Of a stretch of DNA of 64,000 bases, positions 39,391 to 49,482 are shown piece after piece. The translations under genes and the position numbers were made by a program. Under the pieces are notes generated by a model. The model was not told the origin of the DNA and did not search any database. It was given only the letters and a program-made list of their open reading frames with translations. Location of the stretch: the NCBI RefSeq assembly GCF_900115555.1, contig NZ_FOWX01000008.1:121122-185121 (forward strand). The letters run 5' to 3'. This DNA is from Pseudomonas borbori (GTDB lineage Bacteria; Pseudomonadota; Gammaproteobacteria; Pseudomonadales; Pseudomonadaceae). The stretch's first letter is position 1. Every line of letters starts with the position of its first letter.

Positions 39391-40152
39391 ATGAAACGCT
39401 TTGCGATCTTTCTCTACGGCGTCGGCAGTTATGCCGTGTTTTTCGCCACTTTCCTTTACGCCATTGCCTTCGTTGGCAATTCTCCGCTGGTGCCGCGCAG
39501 CATCGACGGGATCCCCGAAATGGCTTTCGGCAACGCCCTGGTGATCAATATGCTGCTGTTGGCCGTGTTCGCCATCCAGCACAGCGTGATGGCGCGGCCG
39601 GCCTTCAAGGCCTGGTGGACGAGGATCATTCCCCAGGCGGCGGAACGCAGCACCTATGTGCTGCTTTCCAGCCTGGCGCTGATCGCGTTGTTCTATTTCT
39701 GGCAGCCCATGGGTGGGGTCATCTGGCAGGTGGAGAATCGCAGCGGCCAGTTGCTGTTGTCGGCGGGTTTCGGCTTCGGTTGGGCGCTGGTGCTGTACAG
39801 CACCTTCCTGATCAACCACTTCGACCTGTTTGGCTTGCGTCAGGTCTGGCTGCAGTTGCTGGGCCGGCCTTATATGGCGCTGCCGTTCAAGACCCCGGCG
39901 GCCTACAGGCTGGTGAGGCATCCGCTCTACCTGGGCTGGTTCTTCGCCTTCTGGTGCACCCCGCAGATGACGGCGGCGCACCTGCTGTTCGCTGTGCTGA
40001 GCAGCATCTATATCCTGATCGGCATCTTCTTCGAGGAGCGCGACCTGATCCGGGTTCATCCCGAGTACCGCGTCTATCGCCAGCAGGTGCCCATGCTGCT
40101 GCCGCGCTTAAGGAAGGCCAAGCGAGTTGCAGAAGTTGAAGAAGCGGCCTGA
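39391..40152 (+). CDS. mddA: Methanethiol S-methyltransferase-like membrane protein (MddA family)
   Basis: A 253-residue membrane protein with about six helices, in the isoprenylcysteine carboxyl methyltransferase/NnrU superfamily. Segments NMLLLAVFAIQHSVMARPAF, FYFWQPMGGVIW and YRLVRHPLYLGWFFAFWCTP match MddA, which methylates methanethiol to dimethyl sulfide with S-adenosylmethionine, as shown in a Pseudomonas. The C-terminal EERDLIRVHPEYRVYRQQVP is the SAM-binding block of this superfamily. Closed by a strong terminator at 40165. Confidence 0.82.
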   Translation: MKRFAIFLYGVGSYAVFFATFLYAIAFVGNSPLVPRSIDGIPEMAFGNALVINMLLLAVFAIQHSVMARPAFKAWWTRIIPQAAERSTYVLLSSLALIALFYFWQPMGGVIWQVENRSGQLLLSAGFGFGWALVLYSTFLINHFDLFGLRQVWLQLLGRPYMALPFKTPAAYRLVRHPLYLGWFFAFWCTPQMTAAHLLFAVLSSIYILIGIFFEERDLIRVHPEYRVYRQQVPMLLPRLRKAKRVAEVEEAA

Positions 40153-40164
40153 AGGCCAGACAAA

Positions 40165-40194
40165 ACAAAGGGCGCCCGATTGGGCGCCCTTTGT
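40165..40194. terminator. Bidirectional terminator between mddA and fabB
   Basis: ACAAAGGGCGCCC, a GATT loop and GGGCGCCCTTTGT: a 13-bp perfect stem between convergent genes. Confidence 0.92.
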
Positions 40195-40244
40195 CGTGGT
40201 GCGGGTACTGGATTGCATAAGGTGCGTCCATGCACCTTGCCCGG

Positions 40245-41465
40245 CTACTTGCCGGTCCAGCGCTTGAGTACCAGGGTGGCGTTGGTGCCGCCGAAGCCGA
40301 AACTGTTGCTCATCACGGTGTCGATCTTGGCATTCTCGACGGTGCTGCGCTGGATCGGCAGATCGGCGATTTCAGGGTCGATTTCGTCGATGTTGATCGA
40401 GCCGGCAATGAAGTTGCCTTCCATCATCAGCATGCAATAGATCGCTTCCTGCACGCCGGCGGCGCCCAGGGAGTGGCCGGTCAGGCTCTTGGTCGAGCTG
40501 ATGGCCGGCGCCTTGGCGCCGAACACTTCGCGCACCGCGCGGCTTTCCGCGACGTCGCCGACCGGAGTCGAGGTGCCGTGGGTGTTGAGGTAGTCGATCG
40601 GCGTGTCGACGGTGGCCAGGGCTTGCTGCATGCAGCGCACCGCACCTTCACCGCTCGGCGCGACCATGTCGTAGCCGTCGGAAGTGGCGCCATAGCCGAC
40701 GATTTCCGCGTAGATCTTCGCGCCGCGCTTGAGCGCGTGCTCCAGTTCTTCGACCACCACCATGCCGCCGCCGCCGGCGATGACGAAGCCGTCACGCTTG
40801 GCATCGTAGGCCCGCGAGGCTTTTTCCGGGGTGTCGTTGTACTGGGTGGAGAGGGCGCCCATGGCATCGAACAGGAAGCTCTGGGTCCAGTGCTCTTCTT
40901 CGCCGCCGCCGGCGAACACCATGTCCTGCTTGCCCAACTGGATCTGCTCCATGGCGTTGCCGATGCAATGAGCGCTGGTGGCGCAGGCGGAGGAGATCGA
41001 GTAGTTGACGCCCTTGATCTTGAACGGCGTCGCCAGACAGGCCGATACGGTGCTGCCCATGGTGCGCGGCACACGGTAGGGACCGACCCGCTTGACGCCC
41101 TTCTCGCGCATGATGTCCAGGGCTTCCATCTGGTTGAAGGTCGAGGCACCACCGGAACCGGCGATCAAGCCGACGCGCGGATTGGAAACATCTTCGGTGC
41201 TGAGACCGGCGTCCTTGATCGCCTGTTCCATGGACAGGTAGGCGAAGGCTGCCGCATCGCCCATGAAGCGATAGACCTTGCGGTCGATCAGTTCTTCCAG
41301 TTTCAGGTCAACGGAGCCGGACACCTGGCTGCGCAGGCCCATCTCGGCGTATTCCGGATTGAAACGGATACCTGCCCGGCCAGCGCGAAGGTTGGCGGAT
41401 ACGGTTTCTTTATCATTGCCCAGGCAGGAAACGATGCCCAGACCGGTAATCACGACGCGACGCAT
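40245..41465 (-). CDS. fabB: Beta-ketoacyl-ACP synthase I FabB
   Basis: A 406-residue condensing enzyme that elongates acyl-ACPs and is required for unsaturated fatty acid synthesis. The Cys-His-His triad is visible: [21 protein letters not shown] and [11 protein letters not shown]. The N-terminus [18 protein letters not shown] is canonical. It is the second gene of the fabA-fabB unit, starting 12 bp after fabA. Confidence 0.98.
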   Translation of the reverse strand: MRRVVITGLGIVSCLGNDKETVSANLRAGRAGIRFNPEYAEMGLRSQVSGSVDLKLEELIDRKVYRFMGDAAAFAYLSMEQAIKDAGLSTEDVSNPRVGLIAGSGGASTFNQMEALDIMREKGVKRVGPYRVPRTMGSTVSACLATPFKIKGVNYSISSACATSAHCIGNAMEQIQLGKQDMVFAGGGEEEHWTQSFLFDAMGALSTQYNDTPEKASRAYDAKRDGFVIAGGGGMVVVEELEHALKRGAKIYAEIVGYGATSDGYDMVAPSGEGAVRCMQQALATVDTPIDYLNTHGTSTPVGDVAESRAVREVFGAKAPAISSTKSLTGHSLGAAGVQEAIYCMLMMEGNFIAGSINIDEIDPEIADLPIQRSTVENAKIDTVMSNSFGFGGTNATLVLKRWTGK

Positions 41466-41477
41466 GGGGAAGATCCT

Positions 41478-41993
41478 TTAGAAACTGTCGGTAGAAGTGA
41501 ACAGGCCGACGCGCAAGCCTTCGGCGCTGTAGATCTCGCGGCCATCGACACTCACGCTGCCGTCGGCGATGGCCAGAACCAGCGAGCGGGCGATGGTGCG
41601 TTTGATATGAATGTTATAGGTAACTTTCTTGGCCGTCGGCAGGACCTGACCAAAGAACTTCACTTCGCCGGAACCCAGGGCGCGACCGCGACCGGGGTTG
41701 CCCTGCCAGCCTAGGTGGAAACCGACCAACTGCCACATGGCGTCTAGACCGAGGCAGCCTGGCATCACCGGGTCGCCTTCGAAATGACAACCGAAGAACC
41801 ACAGGTCCGGGGTGATATCGAGTTCTGCAACGATCTCGCCCTTGCCATACTTGCCGCCAGTGTCGCTGATGTGGGTGATGCGGTCGATCATCAGCATGTT
41901 CGGGGCGGGCAGTTGCGCATTACCCGGGCCGAACAGTTCGCCGCGGCTGCAGCGCAACAGGTCTTCCCGGGTAAAGGCGTTTTGTTTGGTCAT
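41478..41993 (-). CDS. fabA: 3-hydroxydecanoyl-ACP dehydratase/isomerase FabA
   Basis: A 171-residue enzyme that introduces the cis double bond of unsaturated fatty acids by isomerising trans-2- to cis-3-decenoyl-ACP. The catalytic His is in [19 protein letters not shown], the FabA signature. GAGGAG lies just before the ATG at 41993. The fabA-fabB operon is in P. aeruginosa controlled by DesT; a DesT palindrome was not identified by eye in the 209-bp upstream gap, which holds no gene. Confidence 0.98.
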   Translation of the reverse strand: MTKQNAFTREDLLRCSRGELFGPGNAQLPAPNMLMIDRITHISDTGGKYGKGEIVAELDITPDLWFFGCHFEGDPVMPGCLGLDAMWQLVGFHLGWQGNPGRGRALGSGEVKFFGQVLPTAKKVTYNIHIKRTIARSLVLAIADGSVSVDGREIYSAEGLRVGLFTSTDSF

Positions 41994-42202
41994 GCGAGCT
42001 CCTCAATATTTCCCATGCGCCAAGGCTGGGTGAATCGTCCTGGCCGGCCACGCCGCTTGTGTGCGTTTACCGGTAGCCTAGTCATAGACTGTTGCGTTGT
42101 GGTGAAAGTCACAGCGCGCTGAGCACAGCGCTGCTCTGTCCCCCGACATCTTGCCACAGAGGGGCGCATTGGTAAGCCCGCGCAGGTCAAGCCTGCAACA
42201 CT

Positions 42203-44131
42203 TTATCTGCCTTGACCACTGGCCGAAGGTCGGTGGGGCAACCAGTGTAGTAGCACCCGTTGCAGGTCGGCGCGTTTGAAGGGTTTGGCCAGGTAATCAT
42301 TCATGCCTGCCGCCAGGCAGGTCTCGCGATCGCCCTGCAAGGCATTGGCGGTGAGGGCGATGATCGGTATATCGGCCTGGTCGGTGAGGCGGCGAATTTG
42401 GCGGGTGGCTTCATAGCCATCCATGACCGGCAGACGGCAATCCATCAGGATGGCGGCAAAGTGCCGGCGCTCGACGCTCTGCAGCGCCTGGGCGCCATCG
42501 CCGACCAGGCAGACCCGATACCCCAGGCTGCGTAGCATGGCCTCGATCACGGTCTGGTTGACCGGGTTATCTTCGACCAGGAGTATGTCCTGGCCTTGCC
42601 CTTGACCGTCTTTTGCCGGGTCGCTGGGGTTGCTGTGGCGAAGCTGGCGAGAGAAGGGCAGCGGTATTTCCAGGGTGAAGACCGAGCCAATTTGCTCCTG
42701 GCTTTCGCCGCGCAGGGTGCCGCCCATGCGCTCGGCCAGGGTGCGGGCGATCGGCAGGCCCAGGCCGGTACCGCCGTAGCGCCGGGAGATCGAGGTGTCG
42801 GCCTGCTGGAAGGCGTCGAACATGTGTTCCAGGCGTTCGGCCGAGATACCGATACCGCTATCGTGTACCGCACAGGTAAGCCACAGCACCTGGTCGTCCA
42901 GTTCTTGCCAGCGGATGTGCACGCGGATGCTGCCTTCTTCGGTGAATTTCAGCGCATTACCGATCAGGTTGACCAGTATCTGTCGGATGCGCGTCGGGTC
43001 GCCTTGAACTTCGAGCCGTTCCAGGCCGTCCTGGATCTCCAGTTGCAGCGTCAGGCCGCGTTGCAGAGCGCTGTGCTGGAACACCTGGACGCAAGTCTGC
43101 ACCAGTTCCAGCAGGTTGAAGGGGATGCATTCCAGTGCCAGTGCACCGCGCTCGATGCGCGAGAAGTCGAGTATGTCGTTGATGACTTTCAGCAGGTGTT
43201 CGGTGGATTCGGCCGCCAGCGCGGCATATTCCGCCTGTTCCTCGGTCATTTCGGTGGTTTCCAGCAGCTGCAGCATGCCCAGCACGCCATTCATCGGGGT
43301 GCGCAGTTCGTGGCTCATCATGGCCAGAAAGTCGGATTTGGCGCTGTTGGCCTGCTCCGACTCTTCGCGGGCTTTGATCAGCAGCGCCATGGCCTGCTGC
43401 TGTTCCTGGCTGGCACGCTCCAGGCCATTGGCCAGGTTGTTGATGTGTCGCGCCAGGACGCCTAGTTCGCCATCCTCGATTTCGGGCAGGGTGGTGCGGT
43501 AATTGCCGCCCTGAATCGCCGTCACCGCAGTGCTCATCGCGCTGAGCGGGTGTGACAGTTGTCTTGCCAGGCGGCGCGCCAGGATAAAAGTCAGGAACAG
43601 GGCGAGCAGCGCCAGTGCTGCGGCTTTGAGGAGGATTTCCTGTTGCCGGGTGTTGAAGGCGTCATTCGACATGCCAACGACCACATGGCCCAGGTATTGC
43701 TCCGTGGGTTGTTCCTGGCGGGTAATGGCGTGCTGGAGGAAGTCGTTGTCCAGCGCGATCCGTTGCAGGTGAATGGGGGCGTGGAAGACCTCGACTTGTG
43801 CACTGCCCCGACCTTGGCCGCCAGTCTGTTCGACATACACCAGAATATTGTCGGCACTGTCGCGAACCTCGAGGAAGCGCACGTGTGGCGTTTTCAGGGT
43901 GGCCTGCAACAGGGCGTCGAGCACTTCCAGATTGCCGGAGATAACCCCGTATTCGGTTGCCGGAGCCAGCTGACTGGCGATCAACTGGCCCGTGTGGTCG
44001 AGCTCCTGACGCAGATCCTGCAGGCGCACGAAGGTGAAAAAACCAGTCAACAGCAGAGTCATCAGCAACGCCGGACCGACACTGATCAACTGCGTGCGCG
44101 CATGGATGTCCCAGCCACGGCCCAGCTTCAT
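42203..44131 (-). CDS. Membrane hybrid sensor kinase, PA1611-like
   Basis: A 642-residue inner-membrane hybrid kinase. Two helices (about 16-36 and 168-188) flank a periplasmic sensor of about 130 residues that resembles CHASE8 (LIASQLAPATEYGVISGNLE). Next come HAMP, the dimerisation domain with His274 in MMSHELRTPMNG, the ATPase (NLIGNALKF, DSGIGIS, GTGLGLPIA) and a receiver with Asp562 in ILMDCRLPVMDG. There is no Hpt domain. In P. aeruginosa PA1611 feeds HptB and contacts RetS in the Gac/Rsm network (known for that organism). Overlaps the binding-protein gene by four bases (ATGA), so both are co-translated. Confidence 0.9.
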   Translation of the reverse strand: MKLGRGWDIHARTQLISVGPALLMTLLLTGFFTFVRLQDLRQELDHTGQLIASQLAPATEYGVISGNLEVLDALLQATLKTPHVRFLEVRDSADNILVYVEQTGGQGRGSAQVEVFHAPIHLQRIALDNDFLQHAITRQEQPTEQYLGHVVVGMSNDAFNTRQQEILLKAAALALLALFLTFILARRLARQLSHPLSAMSTAVTAIQGGNYRTTLPEIEDGELGVLARHINNLANGLERASQEQQQAMALLIKAREESEQANSAKSDFLAMMSHELRTPMNGVLGMLQLLETTEMTEEQAEYAALAAESTEHLLKVINDILDFSRIERGALALECIPFNLLELVQTCVQVFQHSALQRGLTLQLEIQDGLERLEVQGDPTRIRQILVNLIGNALKFTEEGSIRVHIRWQELDDQVLWLTCAVHDSGIGISAERLEHMFDAFQQADTSISRRYGGTGLGLPIARTLAERMGGTLRGESQEQIGSVFTLEIPLPFSRQLRHSNPSDPAKDGQGQGQDILLVEDNPVNQTVIEAMLRSLGYRVCLVGDGAQALQSVERRHFAAILMDCRLPVMDGYEATRQIRRLTDQADIPIIALTANALQGDRETCLAAGMNDYLAKPFKRADLQRVLLHWLPHRPSASGQGR

Positions 44132-45024
44132 AGGTGTTCTCCTTCAGCCACTTGTTGCGTCAGGCTCGCGTCATCGGCCAGTTCTATGGCCAGTGCGCGT
44201 GCCACCTGACGGTTGCCGAGTACTTTGAAATAGGCGGGGTAAGCGCTGTGCGGCCAGCTCGAGGGTGGCTGGTCGAGCAGTCGGTCGAGGCTGTTGAGCC
44301 AGTCTTGCTGGTCGCTGTAGACGCTGGCCAGGCTGCCGGCGCGCACGAAGCTGGCGTTGGGGCCGATCATGGCGCGCTGTTGGCCGTAGCTGGTGAGCAG
44401 CAGGTTCTTCGCGGTGCGTGGATTGAACAGGTCGTCATCGTCGACCCCGAACAACAGGTCGCTGCGTTGCAGCAAGGCCAGCAGCGGCCGATTGTCACGG
44501 CTGTCCGGCCAGGCTTGGCCGACGATCTCCAGTCCCAGGGGCGTGGCGGCCTGGCGCAGTTCATCGAGCAGGAATTGGCTGTGCTCGTCGTGGAGCACGC
44601 CGATCCGTTGCGCCTGGGGTAAGAGCAGGCGTACCAGACGCAATTGGCGGGCCGGCGCCGGATCGCTCCAGAGCAGGCTGAGCTGTGCCGGGCGGTGCTT
44701 GCCGAGGCGCTCCCGGGCCTGTACCCGGCTGATGCGCAGCATCAGGGCCGGTGGGCCAGCGGCGGTACTCAGGCGCCAGTCGAGGGCGTGCAGGTCGAGC
44801 AGGATCAGGCGGGTTCCGGCGGGGATTCGCTCGGGGCTCGGCAGTTGCGCCAGCGGCTGGAAGCGCACCCGATCCTGCGGCCGCAACTCGGCCAGCGCGG
44901 CGCTGAATGCACGGATGGCCGGGTTGTCTTCGGCGCCGCTGAGGAGGATCTCGGCAGCGTGCAGTGGAGCGCTGCACAGCAGGCAGCAGAACAGGAGCCA
45001 GTGACGCATCCATGAAGATCGCAT
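44128..45024 (-). CDS. Periplasmic ABC-substrate-binding-like protein (PA1612-like)
   Basis: A 298-residue exported protein. The signal peptide (HWLLFCCLLCSAPLHA) precedes a fold like the ABC_sub_bind/periplasmic binding group: HDEHSQFLLDELRQAATPLG and an FGVDDDDLFNPRTAKNLLLTSYGQQ segment near residue 220. No ABC permease or ATPase is nearby, so the likely partner is the hybrid kinase downstream, whose start overlaps its stop. Three in-frame ATGs (45033, 45024 and 45009) are possible; 45024 has a GGATGAG-like site. It follows the TonB-dependent receptor gene by 31 bp. Confidence 0.75.
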   Translation of the reverse strand: MRSSWMRHWLLFCCLLCSAPLHAAEILLSGAEDNPAIRAFSAALAELRPQDRVRFQPLAQLPSPERIPAGTRLILLDLHALDWRLSTAAGPPALMLRISRVQARERLGKHRPAQLSLLWSDPAPARQLRLVRLLLPQAQRIGVLHDEHSQFLLDELRQAATPLGLEIVGQAWPDSRDNRPLLALLQRSDLLFGVDDDDLFNPRTAKNLLLTSYGQQRAMIGPNASFVRAGSLASVYSDQQDWLNSLDRLLDQPPSSWPHSAYPAYFKVLGNRQVARALAIELADDASLTQQVAEGEHL

Positions 45025-45055
45025 GGGGCTCATCCGTGAGGGGGGGTAATCCATC

Positions 45056-47227
45056 CTAGAATTCTAGCTCCGCGCTGAAATACAGCAGCTGTCGTTCGTC
45101 GTAGTTGTTTTCTTGCCAGGTCAGCGGCTCATCGTCGAGGCGCTGTTGCATGACCCCCGCCAGTTCCAGGGCCGCACTGCCAATGGTGATGCGTTTGGCC
45201 ACCCGCAGATCCAGGCGTTCGAAACGGTATTGATTGAGTTGATCGGCGCCGTAATAGAACAGTGCGCTCGACCAGCCCTGACCCCAGTCGCGCAGCCAGC
45301 CGGCAGACCCACTGTGGCGCGCGCTGAGACGCCGATCGAGGTGACTGCTGGCGCTGAAGTCGAGGTAGGCGTAGCTCAGGCGCAGACGGTCGGCATGGCT
45401 GAGTTGCCAGTCGATCTGGGTCTCGGCACCGCTGAAGCGCATGCTGTTGGCGTTGCTCGGGAAAAATCGGTCGTTGCGCAGCGGCTCGCTGATCATGCCG
45501 TGGATTTCGTCGTAGAACAGCTTGATATCCAGGCTGATGCCCACATCGGCGAACGAACCGTTGTAGCCCAGTTCACGCGAACGCATGATTTCCTGGTCGA
45601 GGTCGCCGGGACCGCGGGAACGGGCGAAGTAGGTCGCGCTGCTCTGGCCGAAGGCCTGCGGCTGCAGATTGCGTACGCGGTAGCGCCAGTCGACGTTGTT
45701 TTCGTACATGTCCGGCGAACGCACGGCTTCGGAGTACACCGCGCGCAGGCCGTGGCGCGGCGTGATCAGGTAGTTGACGGCGATGCGCGGGGTCAGCGAG
45801 CTGCCGGAAAGCCGGTCGTCTTCCAGCATGGCGCCGCCCTGCACCAGCCAGTGGGCGCCGAGTTGCCACTCCAGATGGCCGAACAGGCGCCAGATGTGAT
45901 TGCTCAATGCGCCGTTGAAATAGGTCTCGGAGTCCGCGTGATCGTAGCGATAGCCCAGACCGCTGAGCAGGCGCAGGTCGTCGGACAGGCTCAGGGTGTC
46001 TTGCACTTCGAAATCGTAGCGGGTCTCGCGCATGCTCTGGTTGACGTCGCCGCAGACCGGGGCCGCGCCACCGCCGAACAATTGTGCCCGCACGGCAGTG
46101 GCCAGCGCCTGTTCCCGGGCCGTACCGGGCGGGAGCACAGCGTTGGTGGGGTTGTTCTTGAGCTGCGTCAAATAGTCGCCGAACTTGACCACGTAGAACG
46201 GATTGAGATCCCACAACTCGCCCAGTTCCGGGCTGAAGGCGACTTCCGCCTCGCAGGCGCGCCAGACCTGCTTGCGTTCCCAGTGCTGGGCCGAACTCTG
46301 CAGGTAGAGGCTGTGTTCGGGGCTGAAGTCGAGGGTCCAGCGCAGCGAGCCGGCATAGTCGCGGGCCTTGACGTCCGAGCCGTCGTCGCCAGGTGCGATC
46401 TGCTCGTCGAATACCGAGGCATAGCCATAGGGGCGCTGGTTGCTGCCTTCTTTGGCCGCCAGTTGCCAGGCGAGGCTGTGGCGGCTGTCGAGTTGCTGGC
46501 TGGCGGACAGGTTGAAGCGGTTGAGCCGGCGGCTGTCGCGGTAATCGCGGCCGAACTGGTCGTGATCGAAGCCGCTGTCCTGCAGGCCCGAGAGTGACAG
46601 GCGCAGGGCGCCGTCCTGCCAGGCACTGCCGTGGCTGGCGTACCAGTCATGGATGCCGCGCTGGCCCTGGGTGGTTTTCAGGCGGGTGCCGCGGCTGTCG
46701 AGGGGGTGGCGGGTGAGGATATTGATCACCCCCATCAGGGCATTGGCCCCGTAACTGACGGTGTTCGGCCCGCGAAATACTTCGATCCGCTCGATGTCCT
46801 CGATCGCCACGGGAATATCCGTCCAGTCCACGCTGGCCAGGCCGGGACGATAGACCGAGCGGCCATCGATCAGCACCTGCAGGCGCCGGGCCTCGGTGAC
46901 GTTGCTGCCGTGGTAGTTGGCGGTGGCCTGGTTGCCGTTGCGGTAGCCGACCATCATGCCGGGTACCAGGCGCAGCAGCTCCGGGATGTCGCGGGCGCCG
47001 CTGGCTTTGATCAGGGCGCTGTCGAGTACCGTGACGCTGCCGGGGACTGCCGCCGGTGCCTGCTTCAAGCGCGTAGCGGTCAGTACTTCCGGCATGGCGT
47101 GGTGGTTGTCGAACAGGTCATCGCCCAGCACTTCGCCAGTGGCCAACAGTGCCAGCAAGGACAGGGGGAGTGAGGCTCGGGGATTGATCGCCACGCAACG
47201 GCCTTGTTCGCGTTGAAAGTGCGGCAT
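45056..47227 (-). CDS. TonB-dependent outer-membrane receptor
   Basis: A 723-residue receptor. After the signal peptide ([16 protein letters not shown]) comes the plug domain: [13 protein letters not shown] is the region where a TonB box is expected, then [38 protein letters not shown] [14 protein letters not shown] and NILTRHP. The 22-strand barrel ends in the outer-membrane signal YFSAELEF with C-terminal Phe. The ligand is unknown; the plug and length fit siderophore- or cobalamin-type receptors only loosely. The ATG at 47227 has a weak site; a GTG at 47194 with AAGG upstream gives a tidier signal peptide and may be the true start. Confidence 0.88.
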   Translation of the reverse strand: MPHFQREQGRCVAINPRASLPLSLLALLATGEVLGDDLFDNHHAMPEVLTATRLKQAPAAVPGSVTVLDSALIKASGARDIPELLRLVPGMMVGYRNGNQATANYHGSNVTEARRLQVLIDGRSVYRPGLASVDWTDIPVAIEDIERIEVFRGPNTVSYGANALMGVINILTRHPLDSRGTRLKTTQGQRGIHDWYASHGSAWQDGALRLSLSGLQDSGFDHDQFGRDYRDSRRLNRFNLSASQQLDSRHSLAWQLAAKEGSNQRPYGYASVFDEQIAPGDDGSDVKARDYAGSLRWTLDFSPEHSLYLQSSAQHWERKQVWRACEAEVAFSPELGELWDLNPFYVVKFGDYLTQLKNNPTNAVLPPGTAREQALATAVRAQLFGGGAAPVCGDVNQSMRETRYDFEVQDTLSLSDDLRLLSGLGYRYDHADSETYFNGALSNHIWRLFGHLEWQLGAHWLVQGGAMLEDDRLSGSSLTPRIAVNYLITPRHGLRAVYSEAVRSPDMYENNVDWRYRVRNLQPQAFGQSSATYFARSRGPGDLDQEIMRSRELGYNGSFADVGISLDIKLFYDEIHGMISEPLRNDRFFPSNANSMRFSGAETQIDWQLSHADRLRLSYAYLDFSASSHLDRRLSARHSGSAGWLRDWGQGWSSALFYYGADQLNQYRFERLDLRVAKRITIGSAALELAGVMQQRLDDEPLTWQENNYDERQLLYFSAELEF

Positions 47228-47392
47228 GTTAACCGAGCCGCGCAGCTTTTTCAGTCGGGGGCGCGGGCGTGTGGCGAATTTGTCGATCAACGCATGGCGG
47301 TTGCCGAGTTCCAGCTAAAAGCTGGCCGCCGCCCCCTCGGCCCGTATAATGCCCGGAGATCGCCATCATGCATGGCCCACAACGGATACGTT

Positions 47393-48415
47393 ATGACTGA
47401 GCAGCAACCCATAGCCGTGCTTGGCGGCGGTAGCTTCGGCACCGCAATTGCAAACTTGCTGGCGGAGAATGGTCAGCATGTGTTGCATTGGATGCGCGAC
47501 CCGGAGCAGGTCGAGGCGATCCTCGCCACTCGGGAAAACCCACGTTATCTCAAAGGGGTGAAAATCCACCCCGGCGTTGAACCCCTTACCGATCTTGCCG
47601 CGACCCTGGGTGCCTGCCAGCTGGTATTTGTCGCCTTGCCCTCCAGCGCCCTGCGCCAGGCGCTGCAGCCGGTGGCTGGTCGGCTCGACGGCAAACTGCT
47701 GGTCAGCACCACCAAGGGTATCGAAGCGCAGAGCTTCAAGTTGATGAGTCAGGTCCTCGAAGAGATCGCCCCGCAGGCCCGTATCGGCGTGCTGTCCGGG
47801 CCGAATCTGGCGCGGGAGGTCGCCGAGCACGCACTGACGGCCTCGGTGATCGCCAGCGAGGATGAAGAGCTGTGTCTGCGGGTCCAGGAGGCGCTGCATG
47901 GCCGCACCTTCCGCGTCTATGCCAGTGGCGACCGCTTCGGTGTCGAGTTGGGCGGCGCGCTGAAGAATGTCTACGCGATCATGGCCGGGATGGCGGCAGC
48001 CATGGGCATGGGCGAGAACACCCGGAGCATGCTGATCACCCGCGCCTTGGCGGAGATGACCCGCTTTGCCGTGCAATTGGGGGCCAACCCGATGACCTTC
48101 CTCGGTCTGGCCGGGGTCGGCGATCTGATCGTCACCTGTTCGTCAGCCAAGAGCCGTAATTATCAGGTCGGCTTCGCCCTGGGCGAGGGCTTGACCCTCG
48201 AGGACGCGGTGGAGCGTCTGGGTGAGGTGGCGGAAGGGGTCAACACCATCAAGGTGCTCAAGGCCAAGGCCGAAGAGTTGCAGATCTACATGCCGCTGGT
48301 CACGGGTTTGCATGCCATTCTGTTCGAGGGCCGCACGCTGGATCAGGTGATCGAGGCACTGATGCGTGCAGAGCCCAAGACCGATGTCGATTTCATTCCC
48401 ACCACGGGTTTCTGA
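47393..48415 (+). CDS. gpsA: Glycerol-3-phosphate dehydrogenase [NAD(P)+]
   Basis: A 340-residue cytosolic enzyme reducing dihydroxyacetone phosphate to sn-glycerol-3-phosphate for phospholipid synthesis. The NAD motif is [19 protein letters not shown] near residue 10, the catalytic Lys is in [14 protein letters not shown], and the [14 protein letters not shown] block with [12 protein letters not shown] is typical. The frame opens further upstream but the family starts at the ATG at 47393. A TATAAT -10 lies at 47345-47350 without an obvious -35. Divergent from the TonB receptor gene. Confidence 0.97.
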   Translation: MTEQQPIAVLGGGSFGTAIANLLAENGQHVLHWMRDPEQVEAILATRENPRYLKGVKIHPGVEPLTDLAATLGACQLVFVALPSSALRQALQPVAGRLDGKLLVSTTKGIEAQSFKLMSQVLEEIAPQARIGVLSGPNLAREVAEHALTASVIASEDEELCLRVQEALHGRTFRVYASGDRFGVELGGALKNVYAIMAGMAAAMGMGENTRSMLITRALAEMTRFAVQLGANPMTFLGLAGVGDLIVTCSSAKSRNYQVGFALGEGLTLEDAVERLGEVAEGVNTIKVLKAKAEELQIYMPLVTGLHAILFEGRTLDQVIEALMRAEPKTDVDFIPTTGF

Positions 48416-48440
48416 CCCGGGACTTCACAAGGAGATTGTC

Positions 48441-48788
48441 ATGAGCGAAGAGCCTAAAGATCTGGAGCGCGAGTCCATTCTGCTGCGGATTCTCTGGATG
48501 CTGGTATTCGTCATCGTCTGGCAGCTGGCCGAGCTGGTGCTCGCTGGCGTGGTCTTGCTGCAGTTGGGCTACCGGCTGTTTTATGCTGCGCCCAGTGCCA
48601 GCCTGCTCGGATTTGGTGACAGCCTGAGCCAATACCTGGCGCAGATTGGCCGCTTCGGCACCTTCAACAGCGAAGAAAAGCCCTGGCCCTTCGCCGACTG
48701 GCCGACCCCGCAAGCCCCGCAAGGTCAGGCGCCGCACAGCGTGCCGCCGGCCGCGCACCCGGTGCGAGACGAGGAGCCGAAACTGTGA
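48441..48788 (+). CDS. DUF4389 membrane protein
   Basis: A 115-residue inner-membrane protein with about two helices (ILWMLVFVIVWQLAELVLAGVV first) and a cytosolic Pro-rich tail. The SLSQYLAQIGRFGTFNSEEKPWPFADW segment matches DUF4389. AAGGAG precedes the ATG. It starts 25 bp after gpsA and is followed by sixA 10 bp on, so the three form an operon. Function unknown. Confidence 0.85.
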   Translation: MSEEPKDLERESILLRILWMLVFVIVWQLAELVLAGVVLLQLGYRLFYAAPSASLLGFGDSLSQYLAQIGRFGTFNSEEKPWPFADWPTPQAPQGQAPHSVPPAAHPVRDEEPKL

Positions 48789-48798
48789 GTACCCGCCA

Positions 48799-49263
48799 AT
48801 GAGACTGTGGTTGCTGCGCCATGGCGAGGCCGAAGCACAGGCACGCAGCGATGCCGAGCGGCGCTTGACTCCGCGCGGTTGCCAGGAGGTGCGCCAGGCG
48901 GCGGTGCAGCTGGAGGGGCGTGCGCTTGGCGCGATCCTGGCCAGCCCCTATGTGCGTGCGCAACAGACCGCCGCGCTGATCCGCGAAGCCCTGGGTTTCA
49001 CCGGCGGTATCCATAGCGTGCCCTGGTTGACGCCGGACGGCGATCCGCGCGAAGTCCTCCGCCAGCTCGACCACTACCCTCAGGGCGAGCTCCTGCTGGT
49101 GAGCCATCAACCGCTGGTCGGCGCCTTGGCCGGCCTGTTGATCCATGGTCACCGCCAGCAGCCACTGCCCATGCATACCGCCAGCCTGGCGGAGCTGGAA
49201 GGCGATGTGCTGGCCGCCGGGCTGATGGATCTGCTGGCTCTGGTGCATCCGCAGCACGGCTGA
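48799..49263 (+). CDS. sixA: Phosphohistidine phosphatase SixA
   Basis: A 154-residue protein of the branch-2 histidine phosphatase superfamily. The catalytic RHG is in LLRHGEAEAQARSD near residue 7, and the second His in LLLVSHQPLVGAL. SixA removes phosphate from Hpt histidines and PTS proteins, as shown in E. coli. Length is normal. It follows DUF4389 by 10 bp. A hairpin element begins at the last base of the stop codon. Confidence 0.93.
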   Translation: MRLWLLRHGEAEAQARSDAERRLTPRGCQEVRQAAVQLEGRALGAILASPYVRAQQTAALIREALGFTGGIHSVPWLTPDGDPREVLRQLDHYPQGELLLVSHQPLVGALAGLLIHGHRQQPLPMHTASLAELEGDVLAAGLMDLLALVHPQHG

Positions 49264-49366
49264 GAGCTTGTGAAAAAACTCTCGCCTACTGCGGCCGCCT
49301 CCAAACGCCTTGCCGCGAACGCTTGGAGACAGCCTCGCGACGGCGCTCGATATTTTCACAAGCTCT
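49263..49366. mobile_element. 104-bp hairpin element with 14-bp terminal inverted repeats
   Basis: AGAGCTTGTGAAAA (49263-49276) and TTTTCACAAGCTCT (49353-49366) are perfect inverted ends. Inside, CCTCCAA and TTGGAG pair again, so the entire sequence folds into one hairpin. It has no ORF and starts at the last base of the sixA stop, so it may also serve as a terminator. Looks like a MITE or REP-like unit. The rest of the 219-bp sixA-synthetase gap has nothing recognisable. Confidence 0.75.
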
Positions 49367-49482
49367 GAAAGCGGGCTACACAGCGAAACATTTCTTCACT
49401 TGCCGCTCGCCTTTGTGCGTGGAATAGTCCGGCCAAGCAATTGCTTGGTTGGCTCCACAATAACAACAAAGGAGGAAGCCCT

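Noticed and set aside
37531..40059. An 842-codon minus-strand ORF across the hybrid kinase and mddA
   Set aside because: It spans two real genes and their gap on the opposite strand and has no domain.
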